Positions 25,456 to 34,114 of a stretch of 64,000 nt of DNA are shown piece after piece. The stretch spans positions 62,001 through 126,000 of the forward strand of contig JAHBWA010000006.1 of the NCBI GenBank assembly GCA_019637195.1, given 5' to 3'. Positions within the stretch are counted from its first letter, which is position 1, and every line of letters starts with the position of its first letter. A program made the translations under genes and the position numbers. The DNA comes from Labilithrix sp. Its GTDB lineage: Bacteria; Myxococcota_A; Polyangia; Polyangiales; Polyangiaceae. Below the pieces are notes generated by a model, which saw only the letters and a list, made by a program, of their open reading frames with translations, was not told where the DNA came from and made no database searches.

Positions 25456-26484
25456 TCACTTTCCCGAGCCGCAGCTCGGGAACCGGTCGACGCAGCTCTT
25501 CGCGAACAGGACGAGGTCGTCGCGCGTCGGGAGCTTGCAGGTGCCGTCACGTTCGGTGGAGCTGATCCACTTGATGAGGCCACCGTCGCCGCGATCGCCC
25601 TGAAAGAGCCAGAGCTCCGAGTTGCTCTTCGGCACCTTCACCGACGCCTTCGCGTCGGTCATGTCGTTGTTCCAGAACCAGAACTGGCGGACGCCGTGCG
25701 CCTTCTCGAGGTCCTCGAGCTCCTTGGGCGGATCGTTCGTCAGGATCGCCTCGAGCGTGCGGAAGGACTCGGCCATGCACGCGCGTGACGCGTCGGTCGG
25801 CATCACGCCGGTCTTCGGCTGGCCGTCGCCGTTGTAGCCCCACGCGACCTCGTTGCCGCCGGCGTACGGGTCGGGCTTCTTCCACTGCCAGTACTCGAAG
25901 CCGGCGAGGACGAAGCGGCCGATCGATCGGCCGCTCTTCAGGTCGGCGGGCGCCGGGGTCGGCCGGCAGATGTCCGCGACGGCGTCGCCGTCCTCCTTCA
26001 TGCACTCGGTCTTGGCGACGAACGTGCTCCTCAGCCTCTCGATCGAGGCCGAGACGGCGCCGTCGGCGACCTCGGTCTCGAGGCCCTCGAAGACGCCTTC
26101 TGTCTTGGTGCCCCAGCCGATGACCGGCATCGGCGTGTCCGCCGGGATCTTGGTGTAGATGACCCGCGCCGCCTTCGTGAGCTTGAGGCCGGCCGGCTCG
26201 AGCGTGTAGATCGGCGTCACTCCGGCGTGCTGCTCGGGAGCCTGCGTCTCGGTCTTGGTGATCGCGATCTCGATGTCCTCGGAGAGCGCGCCGGCGGGGA
26301 TCTCGAGGATGAGTCCGTCGGCTTCGATCGTGCCGCCCTCGGCGGCGGAGATCGTGCCGGTGACGGTGTTCGTGCCGTCACCGGCCTCACCCGGCTCGGC
26401 CGGCGGGGGAGCCTTGTAAATGGTCTCGGTGGTGCACGCGAGGATCGGCACCGCCAGCAGCGCAATCGACAAGAGCTTCTTCAT
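25456..26484 (-). CDS. Lipoprotein with a ZU5-like segment
   Basis: 342 residues from ATG at 26484, with AGGGTGG nine bases upstream. The signal MKKLLSIALLAVPILAC is a textbook lipoprotein signal. After a Pro/Glu/Gly linker, residues about 45-150 contain the GGTIEADGLILEIPAGAL block that recurs in ZU5-like domains of myxobacterial surface proteins. The C-terminal half (about 170-342) has many Trp, Asp and four or more Cys residues and no domain I recognise. It converges on the thiolase gene. Function unknown. Confidence 0.7.
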   Translation of the reverse strand: MKKLLSIALLAVPILACTTETIYKAPPPAEPGEAGDGTNTVTGTISAAEGGTIEADGLILEIPAGALSEDIEIAITKTETQAPEQHAGVTPIYTLEPAGLKLTKAARVIYTKIPADTPMPVIGWGTKTEGVFEGLETEVADGAVSASIERLRSTFVAKTECMKEDGDAVADICRPTPAPADLKSGRSIGRFVLAGFEYWQWKKPDPYAGGNEVAWGYNGDGQPKTGVMPTDASRACMAESFRTLEAILTNDPPKELEDLEKAHGVRQFWFWNNDMTDAKASVKVPKSNSELWLFQGDRGDGGLIKWISSTERDGTCKLPTRDDLVLFAKSCVDRFPSCGSGK

Positions 26485-26648
26485 GGTCGTCATCCACCCT
26501 TTTGCGGCTCCGCCCCGCCCTCCCAGCGGACCCCGCAGAGCTCGAGCGACGTCCCCCTACACCGGAAGCTAGGGTGTGTCGAGGCGACGCGCGGCGATTT
26601 CTGACCAGGCTGGCGCCGTGCGCCGCGGTCGAAGGGGCGTGTCCGCGA

Positions 26649-27329
26649 TCAGGGGCAGGCGGGGCCGGCGGTGTTGCACGCGGGGCAGTCGACCGAAGCG
26701 CAGGCGTTGCCGCCCGCGGCGCAGGTCAGCCCGCAGACGGCCGGCGTGGCGTTGCACGTGACGCTCGTGCATCCCCGATTGGCGGCGTTGCCCCCGCAGC
26801 GTACGCAGAGCGCCGACGCCGTGTCGCCGTTGATCGTCATGCTCGTGCACGCGCCGCCTTCGCATCGGATGTGACAGGGCTGCCCCGCGGCGCACGTGAT
26901 GCTCTTGGCCGTGCACGCGTCGGCGGCGCCGCACTCGATCTCGCAAGGAAACCCCGCCGGGCACACGATGGTCGCTCCGCAGCGCGTGCCGGGACACGTG
27001 ATCTGGCACCGGCCGCCGTTGCACGACGAGCAGTCGTCGGGGCACCCGGCGTCGCTGGCATCGCTGGCGTCGCCGCTGTCGCCGCCGCCGTCCGACGGCC
27101 CGGGGTCCGCGTCGCTCTCCGCGTCGCTCTCGGCGTTGGCGTCGGGGGTCCCGCTCGAGCCGCTCGAGCCGCTCGAGCCGGGCAGTCCGCTCGAGCCGCT
27201 CCTCCCGTCGATGCCGGCCTCCACGCCGTCGGGCTCGGACCCGACGGTGTCGAGCCCGCAGCCGCCCGCCGCCGCGAGCGCTCCGGTGCTGCCGAGCACG
27301 GCGACGATGATGATGACGAGAGGGCGCAC
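26649..27329 (-). CDS. Cys-rich secreted or lipid-anchored protein
   Basis: 226 residues from a GTG start; the ribosome-binding site is poor. A hydrophobic N-terminus ends LAAAGGC, a possible though unusual lipobox. An Ser/Gly/Asp/Ala-rich disordered region (about 30-95) includes short SGSSG repeats. The rest is a Cys-rich beta-repeat-like domain with about 24 cysteines in patterns such as CxxxCxxxxC and GxPCxIxC. Proteins of this build are frequent in myxobacteria and of unknown function; extracytoplasmic disulfides are likely. Confidence 0.6.
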   Translation of the reverse strand: MRPLVIIIVAVLGSTGALAAAGGCGLDTVGSEPDGVEAGIDGRSGSSGLPGSSGSSGSSGTPDANAESDAESDADPGPSDGGGDSGDASDASDAGCPDDCSSCNGGRCQITCPGTRCGATIVCPAGFPCEIECGAADACTAKSITCAAGQPCHIRCEGGACTSMTINGDTASALCVRCGGNAANRGCTSVTCNATPAVCGLTCAAGGNACASVDCPACNTAGPACP

Positions 27330-27423
27330 CGCGTGGAGCGTATCGCGTTCGAGCGAGGGGGGTAAGTCGCCGCGCCGCCGCCCGCGCGCGGGCGGTCACG
27401 TATCCCGATCGACGAGGTGTGGC

Positions 27424-29889
27424 TCAGCGTCCGGCGGGCCGCGCGGGGTCGTCGACGAAGACGTCGAGGGCTTCGAGCGGGTCGCCGGGCCGACCGATCT
27501 TCACGTCAAGGCGCTTTCCCTCGCTGCCCTGGAAGTACGACACGCGGATCCGATGGTGCCCCTGGCGGAGCGCGATCTCGCCCTCCGCGTCACGCGCTTC
27601 GTGCTCCCCGTCGTCCTCGACGACGGTCTCCCCGTCGATCTCGATCCGGACGCCGTCGTCGGCGCGCGCGACGAAGCGATGAACGCCGTCGACCCGGGCT
27701 TCGAGGAAGCCGTCGAAGGTCAGCGCGAAGCGCTCCTTCCGCATGCGCCCTCCGAGCGCGCGCTCCGCTGCCTGGAGCCCGATGCTCGGGGCGCGCCCGC
27801 GCGCCTTCGGCGACGCCTTCGCGACGTCGGCCAGTCGGTGGAAGTCACCTTCGACGTACGTGTAGCTCACCCCGGCCACCGGCGCCGCGAGCGCCGTCGG
27901 AGGACGGAGCGCCTCGCGCGCGATCGTTGCGCGGATCGGGAGGCTCGCGCGCCCGCCGGGGAGAAAGAGCGCCGCGGTGATCGTCGTCGTCTCGCGCACA
28001 ACGACCGGCTCGGTCATCACGGGAGAGGAGGGCGTCGGCTCGGAGCCGTCCTGCGTGAAGCGCACGACGCCGCTCGGGAACAAGCGCGGCGTCGTGAGCA
28101 TCACCGCCTTGGTTTCTCCTTCGACGAAGACCTCCCGCGCGCGCAGGCCCTCGGGCGGCTCCACGAAGTAGCGGACGCCCGACGCGTCGAGCACGGGCAG
28201 CTGAGCGTCGAGCCGCGCCGCGAAGTCCGCCTCGCTCGGCGCGCCCGCCCAGAGCGCCTCCGCGAGCGCGGCGACGCGCGGCATCGCCATCGCGTCGATC
28301 TGCTCCGGCGTCTCGACGTACTCCGTCCACAGCGTGCCCTCGCCGCCGAGGATCTTCGCTGCGCGCGCGGGCTCGAGGCCCTCGGGCCGCGGGTCGAACC
28401 CGTGGACCTTCGACCATGGGAGCAAGCCCTCGTGGCCGGGCTCTCCCTTCGCGCGCGACTGTCGGATGTTGAGGTAGACGTGGTCGTGCGGGGCCATGAC
28501 GACGTCGAAGCCGCGCGCCGCCGCCTCGCGTCCGCGCTCCTTCGATTGCCACGCGAGCACCACCGCGTCGGGAGGGAGCGCCTCCGAGAGCGCCTCGTCC
28601 CAGACGACCGCGCGCCGCCCGAGGCGCGTGAGCGTCGCCGCGGCGCGCTTCATGAACAAGCCCTGGAGCGCGCTCGCGTCGAAGGGGCCCGGGCGCTCGC
28701 GCGCGAGCGCGGCGCGGCACTTGGCGCACGCCGACCAGCGCCCCGGGGGCACCTCGTCGCCGCCGAGGTGGATGAGGCGCGCCGGGAAGATCGTCGCGAC
28801 CTCGCCGAGGACATCCTCGAGCAGCGCGTAGGTCTTCTCGTTGCCGGCGCACAAGACGTCGTCGAAGATGCCCCAGGTCCGCGGCACGCTCTGACGGCGG
28901 CCGGTGCACGAGAGCTCCGGATGCGCGGCGAGGATCGCGCGCGCGTGCCCGGGCATCTCGATCTCCGGCACCACGGTGACGAACCGCTCGCGGGCGTGGC
29001 TCACGACCGCGCGTGCCGCTTCGTGCGTGTAGAAGCCGTCGCGCCCTCCGGTCGCCGTGAGCTCCGGGTGGCTCTTCACCTCGATGCGGAAGCCTTGATC
29101 GTCGGTGAGGTGCCAGTGAAAGACGTTGAATCGGTAGAACGAGAGGAGATCGATCCAGCGCTCGACGACGTCCGCCGTGAAGAAGTGGCGGGCGACGTCG
29201 AGGTGCATCGCGCGGAAGGGGAAGCGCGGCGCGTCGTCGAGCGCGACGCACGGGACCGACCAACCCGCCGAGGTCGCCTCGAGCGGCGCCGTCGCGCGAC
29301 CGATGCGCCGCGCGCCCGCGAGCTGCGCGAGCGTCTGGGCGCCGTAGAACAGCCCAGCCGGCCGCCGCGCCCGGACGATCGCGCGCTCGGGAGAGACGTC
29401 GATCGCGTAAGCCTCGTCGGCGACGTCCCGCGGAGGCTCGAGCGCAGCGTCGCGTGCGGCTTGCGTCTCGTCCGCCGTGGGCTCGAGCCGGAGCTCGATC
29501 CCGCGGGCCGGCGCCGCGAGGGCGCCCTGGGTGACCGAGGTCGGCGGGAGGCCGAGCCATCGGGCGAGCTGCTCGCCGACGGCGCGCGCGTGCGCCATGT
29601 CGAGCCCGCGCGCGATCGCGATCGGCGTCGCGCGATCGATCGTGAGCGCGCCCTCGCAGCGCGTGAGCGCGCGCGGCTTCGGCACGAGCGGGAGCGCTGC
29701 CGGACGCGCCTCGCGGCGGGCGGGATCCGCGTCGGGGACGCTCGCGTCGCGCGGCGCGGAAGGCTCGACCGCGCGGCGACCGAGGTCGTCGCCGCATGAC
29801 AGAGCGAGCGCCAGCGGGCCCGCCGCGAGCACGGGCCGCCACATCTTCCCCTTCGCCAACATCGCGCGCCGCGCCACGGCGTGCACCAT
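27424..29889 (-). CDS. GH20 beta-N-acetylhexosaminidase lipoprotein with PA14 domain
   Basis: 821 residues from ATG at 29889 (GAGGG upstream); an ATG at 29862 is an alternative. The signal ends LALALSC, so surface or periplasmic anchoring is expected. A GH20b-like N-domain (about 50-190) precedes the family 20 barrel with the FPFRAMHLDVARHFF, WHLTDDQGFRIE and EIEMPGHARA blocks and the catalytic pair Asp378-Glu379 in HLGGDEVPPGRW. A chitobiase C-terminal-like segment follows, and the last about 130 residues form a PA14 domain (VHRFVARADDGVRIEIDGE) for carbohydrate binding. It would release GlcNAc from chitin, peptidoglycan fragments or glycans and suits a saprophytic or predatory bacterium. 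Confidence 0.9.
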   Translation of the reverse strand: MVHAVARRAMLAKGKMWRPVLAAGPLALALSCGDDLGRRAVEPSAPRDASVPDADPARREARPAALPLVPKPRALTRCEGALTIDRATPIAIARGLDMAHARAVGEQLARWLGLPPTSVTQGALAAPARGIELRLEPTADETQAARDAALEPPRDVADEAYAIDVSPERAIVRARRPAGLFYGAQTLAQLAGARRIGRATAPLEATSAGWSVPCVALDDAPRFPFRAMHLDVARHFFTADVVERWIDLLSFYRFNVFHWHLTDDQGFRIEVKSHPELTATGGRDGFYTHEAARAVVSHARERFVTVVPEIEMPGHARAILAAHPELSCTGRRQSVPRTWGIFDDVLCAGNEKTYALLEDVLGEVATIFPARLIHLGGDEVPPGRWSACAKCRAALARERPGPFDASALQGLFMKRAAATLTRLGRRAVVWDEALSEALPPDAVVLAWQSKERGREAAARGFDVVMAPHDHVYLNIRQSRAKGEPGHEGLLPWSKVHGFDPRPEGLEPARAAKILGGEGTLWTEYVETPEQIDAMAMPRVAALAEALWAGAPSEADFAARLDAQLPVLDASGVRYFVEPPEGLRAREVFVEGETKAVMLTTPRLFPSGVVRFTQDGSEPTPSSPVMTEPVVVRETTTITAALFLPGGRASLPIRATIAREALRPPTALAAPVAGVSYTYVEGDFHRLADVAKASPKARGRAPSIGLQAAERALGGRMRKERFALTFDGFLEARVDGVHRFVARADDGVRIEIDGETVVEDDGEHEARDAEGEIALRQGHHRIRVSYFQGSEGKRLDVKIGRPGDPLEALDVFVDDPARPAGR

Positions 29890-29959
29890 AGCGCGCCCTC
29901 GCTGGATCGCGTGCCCCAACCAGGTGCCGAACGCCCCGCGGCGGCGAGGCTGAAAACGC

Positions 29960-29993
29960 ATCGGCCCCGACCGCCGTGGCGATCGGGGCCGAT
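29960..29993 (-). terminator. Rho-independent terminator of the XRE gene
   Basis: An 11-bp perfect stem (ATCGGCCCCGA / TCGGGGCCGAT) with a 12-nt loop lies 34 bases after the XRE stop codon and is followed on the minus strand by GCGTTTT. Confidence 0.65.
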
Positions 29994-30026
29994 CGAGATG
30001 TCCCGCGATCGTCGGCGGCTCGAGCG

Positions 30027-30392
30027 CTAGCCCGTGAGGGCGCGTCGCTTCGTCGTCGTCTTTCGCGCCGGTACCGTTCCCGTGCCGGGTGTCACGAGCA
30101 CCTCGAGGTCGATCGCCAGCGCACCACAAATGCGGTTGGCGACGAACAACGAGGGACCGAGCTCACCGCGCTCGAGACGCGCGATGTAGTTCGGGGACAG
30201 CCCCGCCTGCTCCGCGAGAAAGGCCTGCGTCCAGCCATGCTCTTGTCGAGATCGCCGGATGGCCTCCCCCACCGTGACGTTGAACGAGCGGTGCTCGTCC
30301 TGCGGGTCGGAAGACCCGCGCACGTCCCGCTGATCTGGATCGAACTTCGGTCTACGTCCGCTCTCTTGGCCCACGTCCAAACCGTAGCTCAA
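30027..30392 (-). CDS. XRE-family transcriptional regulator
   Basis: 121 residues with the chosen TTG start at 30392, which has GGGAGGGG just upstream; the frame is open to 30464 and a GTG at 30374 is another option. The helix-turn-helix lies at about residues 40-95: VGEAIRRSRQEHGWTQAFLAEQAGLSPNYIARLERG, the classical Cro/C1 pattern. The basic tail (KTTTKRRALTG) may add DNA contacts. No effector domain is present. It is divergent from the kinase gene at 30.7 kb, with an AT-rich patch (30450-30495) between them that could hold its operator. Confidence 0.82.
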   Translation of the reverse strand: MSYGLDVGQESGRRPKFDPDQRDVRGSSDPQDEHRSFNVTVGEAIRRSRQEHGWTQAFLAEQAGLSPNYIARLERGELGPSLFVANRICGALAIDLEVLVTPGTGTVPARKTTTKRRALTG

Positions 30393-30714
30393 TGCCCCTC
30401 CCGTAGCAGGCGAAATTGTGCTTCTCGGGATGAGGCGGCGGGTCCCAGACGGGGAATAAATCAATAGTGATTACAGTTGATTCTACAGATCTATTCGGCG
30501 CGTCCTGCCAGTCGAGCTGTCCGTTGACCGGCAAAATAGGGAGGACGATGTGCGCCACACGATCGCCTCCACGGGAGACGTGCGAGCGGCGCCTTCATTG
30601 GTCATCGCTCGCCGCGCGCGCGGCCCTCGTGTTCGCGCCACGCGCGTCGGTCCTCGCGCTTCGTCGGAGCGTTGCGGTACTCTCTCCTCCGGGGGCTCGT
30701 CGCTCGGAGCATCC
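30393..30714. other. Divergent spacer with AT-rich patch
   Basis: About 320 bases between the XRE (-) and kinase (+) genes. The stretch 30450-30495 is markedly AT-rich against this genome and is the likely promoter/operator region, though no single pair of hexamers stands out. A TTGACC at 30523 lies near a small frame with a strong ribosome-binding site. Confidence 0.45.
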
Positions 30715-30718
30715 GTGA
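30548..30718 (+). CDS. Possible 56-residue leader peptide before the kinase gene
   Basis: An ATG preceded by ATAGGGAGG, one of the strongest ribosome-binding sites in the window, opens a 56-residue frame. Its TGA (30716-30718) overlaps the kinase GTG start (30715) as GTGA. The peptide is Arg-rich with no known motif, and its third codon positions are only about 70 percent G/C, below real neighbours. It may be a translational-coupling leader or a chance frame. Confidence 0.3.
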   Translation: MCATRSPPRETCERRLHWSSLAARAALVFAPRASVLALRRSVAVLSPPGARRSEHP

Positions 30719-32271
30719 ACATCGACGTCGGCCAAGTCATCGCAGGCAAGTACGAGCTCGTGAAGCTCCTCGGAAAGGGGGCGATGGGCGAGGTCTGGCT
30801 CGCGAACCACAACTCCCTCGGCGGCCAGTTCGCCATCAAGCTCGTCGAGCCGACGGACGACATCGAGGCGGAGACGGCCGCCGGGCGCTTCCAGCTCGAG
30901 GCGCAGATCGCGGCGAAGCTCTCGCGGCGGACCCGGCACATCGTCTCGGTGAGCGATCACGGCGAGGAGAAGGGGCTCGCCTACCTCGTGATGGAGCTGC
31001 TCGAGGGGGAGTCGCTCGAGGCGCGGACGAAGCGCGTCGGGGCGCTCGCGCTGCCCGAGGTCGCGGCGATCGTCTCGCAGGTGGCGCGCGCGCTCTCGCT
31101 CGCGCATGAAGAAGGCATCTTCCATCGCGACCTCAAGCCCGCGAACGTGTGGCTCGGACGCGACGAGGACGGGCGGCTCCTCGCGAAGCTGCTCGACTTC
31201 GGCATCGCGCGCTCGGCGAAGCCCTTCCGCACGCGCTCGCCGTTCGCCACGAGCAAGGACATGGTCCTCGGGACCCCGAGCTACATGAGCCCGGAGCAGG
31301 CGCGTGGCCTCGACACGCTCGATCATCGCTGCGATCTGTGGGCGCTCGGGGTGGTCGCCTACGAAGCGCTGACGACGCGCATCCCGTTCGAAGGCGAGAC
31401 GGTCGAGGACATCTTCCTCTCCATCTGCACCTTTCGCGTCGTCCCTGCGCTCGCGCGGCGCGCGGACTTGCCCCCGGAGATCGAGGGGTTCTTCGCGCGC
31501 GCGTTCGCGCCGTCGCTGGAGGAGCGCTTCGCGAGCGCGGCCGAGCTCACGGAGGCGTTCGAGCGCCTCGTCACGCCGGAGGACCTCGAGCTCGCGCTCG
31601 GCATTCCGCTGACGCCGACGAGCGCGCGCCGGCTCGAGGTCGCGCGCGGGAGCTCGCCGCGCCTCGGCAGCCACCCGGACCTCGGCGGCCACGCGCGGCC
31701 CGGCAGCCACCCGGACCTCGGCGGCCACGTCGGTCCCGGCAGTCATCCAGACCTCGGCGGCCACGTCGGTCCCGGCAGTCATCCAGACCTCGGCGGCGGA
31801 TCGACGAGCGAGCCGCGGATGGCCTCGCGCGGCTCGGCGCCCGATTTCGAGAACGTCGCGCTCGGCGAGCCCACGTACATCACGCGTCGCAGCGGGACCA
31901 CGGGGTGGTTGATCGCCATCGCCGGTCTGATCGCGCTCCTCGGCATCGGCGTCCTGGTGCTCGTTTCGTTCCGCGGCTCGAGCCGGACGGTCGGATCCCA
32001 GCCCGCCGAGCCCGCGACCACGGCCGTCTCGAGCGCGCCGCCGCCCGCGGTCGTCGCGTCCGAGGCCGCCCCGCTCGAGGTCGCCCCGCCCGACGACCCG
32101 GCCCCCGTCGCGGATGCGCCGCCCCCGAGCACGCCTGCGACCGCCGCCCGCCCGCGGACCACCGCAGCGAAGACGGCGGCCACCGCGTCTCCCCCCGCGA
32201 CCGCCGCGCCGCATCCGCCGCCGCCGCCGCCGCCGCCGGCGAAGAGCGTGAACAAGGCCGAGGTCTTCTGA
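30715..32271 (+). CDS. Membrane-bound Hanks-type Ser/Thr kinase with His/Pro repeats
   Basis: 518 residues from GTG at 30715 (GGAG five bases upstream). The kinase domain (about 10-280) is complete: LLGKGAMGEVW, FAIKLV lysine, HRDLKPANV, LLDFGIARS, SPEQARG. After it, residues about 318-361 hold nearly four copies of a 12-residue unit GSHPDLGGHxxP. A transmembrane helix (TGWLIAIAGLIALLGIGVLV, about 397-420) follows, then a Pro/Ala-rich extracytoplasmic tail with no PASTA or other sensor domain. The repeats are on the cytoplasmic side and could bind metal or a partner. Next to it lie the PEGA and MopE-like genes. Confidence 0.9.
   Translation: MNIDVGQVIAGKYELVKLLGKGAMGEVWLANHNSLGGQFAIKLVEPTDDIEAETAAGRFQLEAQIAAKLSRRTRHIVSVSDHGEEKGLAYLVMELLEGESLEARTKRVGALALPEVAAIVSQVARALSLAHEEGIFHRDLKPANVWLGRDEDGRLLAKLLDFGIARSAKPFRTRSPFATSKDMVLGTPSYMSPEQARGLDTLDHRCDLWALGVVAYEALTTRIPFEGETVEDIFLSICTFRVVPALARRADLPPEIEGFFARAFAPSLEERFASAAELTEAFERLVTPEDLELALGIPLTPTSARRLEVARGSSPRLGSHPDLGGHARPGSHPDLGGHVGPGSHPDLGGHVGPGSHPDLGGGSTSEPRMASRGSAPDFENVALGEPTYITRRSGTTGWLIAIAGLIALLGIGVLVLVSFRGSSRTVGSQPAEPATTAVSSAPPPAVVASEAAPLEVAPPDDPAPVADAPPPSTPATAARPRTTAAKTAATASPPATAAPHPPPPPPPPAKSVNKAEVF
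31666..31800. repeat. 36-bp tandem repeat inside the kinase gene
   Basis: Three full copies and one partial copy start at 31666, 31702, 31738 and 31774. They code for the GSHPDLGGHxxP units. Copies 3 and 4 share synonymous changes (GGCAGTCATCCAGAC), so copy 4 is a recent duplicate of copy 3. Unit length keeps the frame. Confidence 0.88.
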
Positions 32272-32436
32272 TGGCGGCGCGGCATCCGCCGGTCTGACCT
32301 GCCTCCGGTGAAAGACGCCGAGGCGTTCTGTCGGGGGCCCGCGCGCCTCGTCTGCTGCCGTCCTGGGGCGCGCGCCGACAGGCGGGCCGACTCGCGCCCG
32401 GGTCGTCGCGTGGGACTACTCGACTATCCCGTTCCG

Positions 32437-33474
32437 ATGTATCTTTCGACGGTGAGCACCTTGCGCTTTCGCTTCTTCGCGGCGTCCGTCGTCTGCGGTC
32501 TGACCGTGTTCGCCACGGGCTCTCCGGCGAGCGCCTCGCCCGAGTCCGACGCCAAGGACCTCTTCGCGCGTGGACGCGACCTGCGCAGCGCGAACGACTG
32601 CGGGAGCGCCGCGCCGCTCTTCCGCAAGGCCTGGCAGGTCTATCCGCAAGGCCTCGGGTCGCTCCGCAACCTCGCCGAGTGCGAGGAGCAGCTCGGGCAC
32701 TTCGCGTCGTCGCGTCGCGCGTGGCTCGATCTGAAGCGCGCGCTGATCACCGCGCCGAACGACGCGAAGTACGAGGGTTGGGACAAGGACGCCGAGGAAG
32801 CGGCCGCGCGGCTCAAGCCGAAGGTCGCGGCGTTCGTCGTCGACGTGTACGTGAAGTCACCCGAAGGCGAGTCGCTCGCGAACGAGAGCACCGGCGTCGA
32901 GATCCTCGTCAACGGGGAGTCCGTCGGCACCACGCTCGTCGGCACGCCGCTCGAGCGCGATCCGGGCACGTACCGGATCCGCGCGCAGATGGCCGACGCG
33001 CAGCCGGTGGAGCAGACGGTCGCCGTCTCGGCCGGCGACAACCCGCACGTCACGATGCGGCTCACCGTCACGCCGAAGCCCGCGCCGGTCGTCGCGACCG
33101 AGGACCACTCGACGCGTCGCACGGTCGGCTGGATCGTCGCCGGAGTGGGCGCGGCGGCGCTCGTCGGCTCGGGCGTGACGTTCCTCGTCCGTCAGGGCGC
33201 GCTGAGCGACGTCGACGAGCGCTGCTCGGAGCGTCGGAACTGTCCCGACGACCTCCGCGGCACCGTGGACACCGGCAAGACGATGAGCACGCTGACGTCG
33301 ATCCTCCTGCCGGTCGGCGTGGTCGGGGTCGGCGCCGGGCTCGCGCTCGTCTTCACGAGCGGCTCGTCGTCGTCCTCCGCGCGCTCGGGGAAGCCCACGG
33401 AAGCGGAGAAGCCCGCGCGCACCGTGCGCGTCGCGCCGGCGCTCGGCGGCCTCAGCGTTTCGGGGAGCTTCTGA
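32437..33474 (+). CDS. PEGA/TPR-type exported membrane protein
   Basis: 345 residues from ATG at 32437 (a GTG at 32452 is possible). A signal peptide ending ASASP leads into a TPR-like helical segment (about 35-120; AKDLFARGRDLRSANDCGSAAPLFRKAW). A PEGA-like beta domain follows (about 130-215; VEILVNGESVGTTLVGTPLERDPGTYRI), then two transmembrane helices (about 233-253 and 287-308) and a Ser/Lys-rich tail. This arrangement is repeated many times in myxobacterial genomes, often near kinases. The role is unknown but probably structural or signalling at the inner membrane. It precedes two MopE-like genes, the first only one base after its stop. Confidence 0.75.
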   Translation: MYLSTVSTLRFRFFAASVVCGLTVFATGSPASASPESDAKDLFARGRDLRSANDCGSAAPLFRKAWQVYPQGLGSLRNLAECEEQLGHFASSRRAWLDLKRALITAPNDAKYEGWDKDAEEAAARLKPKVAAFVVDVYVKSPEGESLANESTGVEILVNGESVGTTLVGTPLERDPGTYRIRAQMADAQPVEQTVAVSAGDNPHVTMRLTVTPKPAPVVATEDHSTRRTVGWIVAGVGAAALVGSGVTFLVRQGALSDVDERCSERRNCPDDLRGTVDTGKTMSTLTSILLPVGVVGVGAGLALVFTSGSSSSSARSGKPTEAEKPARTVRVAPALGGLSVSGSF

Positions 33475-33475
33475 G

Positions 33476-34108
33476 ATGCGGCGCCGTCGGGTCCTCGCCG
33501 TCGCCATGTTCGCCGCGCCGCTCGTGGTCGTGGGCGTCGCGTGCTCGTTTCCGGAGGTGACCTTCTCGCCCGGCGCCGAGGCCGAGGCCGGGACCTCGCC
33601 GGACGCCGACGAGGACGCCTCGGCGAGCGACGGCGCGGCGAGCGACGTCACGTTCGTCACCGACGCGGTGACGCGCGAGGACGCGAGCGCGGCGATCGCG
33701 GACGCGAGCCTCTGCGAGACGCGTCCGAAGTGCGATTGCGACGACGACGGATACGCCGCCACCGACTGTGACGTCGACGCGGGCGGGCTCCTCTCGTCGA
33801 AGGGCGAGCCGCTGAAGCTCGGCGATTGCGACGATCTCGATCCGCTCCGTCATCCAGGCCAGGGGTTCGTCGACGAGGTGCCGGCCGACGGCAAGGACGG
33901 CGACTGGAACTGCGACCAGAGGGTCGAGCGTTTTCCGGCGGCGAAGGTCACGTGTCGCGGCAACGGCCTGACAGGGTGTGTCGGGGACCCCGGCTACCTC
34001 GTCGAGCCGGTATGCGGCACCGCGAACGACGTCTACGCGTGCGAGACGCCCGCGCTAGGTGCCTGCAAGTCGATCCCCAAGGGCAGGGCGACTCAGCTCT
34101 GCAGGTGA
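33476..34108 (+). CDS. MopE-like metal-binding lipoprotein, copy 1
   Basis: 210 residues, starting one base after the preceding stop. The signal ends VVVGVAC and the mature protein begins CSFPEVTFSPGA. An Asp/Ala/Glu-rich linker is followed by the putative metal-binding motif family seen in MopE-like proteins: CDCDDDGYAATDCD, then GDCDDLDPLRHPGQGF and GDWNCDQRVER. The clustered Asp and Cys residues suggest calcium or another divalent metal. The next gene is a paralogue that shares the mature start and all motifs, so the pair arose by tandem duplication. Likely co-transcribed with the PEGA/TPR gene. Confidence 0.78.
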   Translation: MRRRRVLAVAMFAAPLVVVGVACSFPEVTFSPGAEAEAGTSPDADEDASASDGAASDVTFVTDAVTREDASAAIADASLCETRPKCDCDDDGYAATDCDVDAGGLLSSKGEPLKLGDCDDLDPLRHPGQGFVDEVPADGKDGDWNCDQRVERFPAAKVTCRGNGLTGCVGDPGYLVEPVCGTANDVYACETPALGACKSIPKGRATQLCR

Positions 34109-34114
34109 CACGCG

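Noticed and set aside
29890..30129. N-terminal extension of the GH20 protein to 30129
   Set aside because: It would run across the XRE terminator and gene end and precede the signal peptide with about 80 hydrophilic residues.
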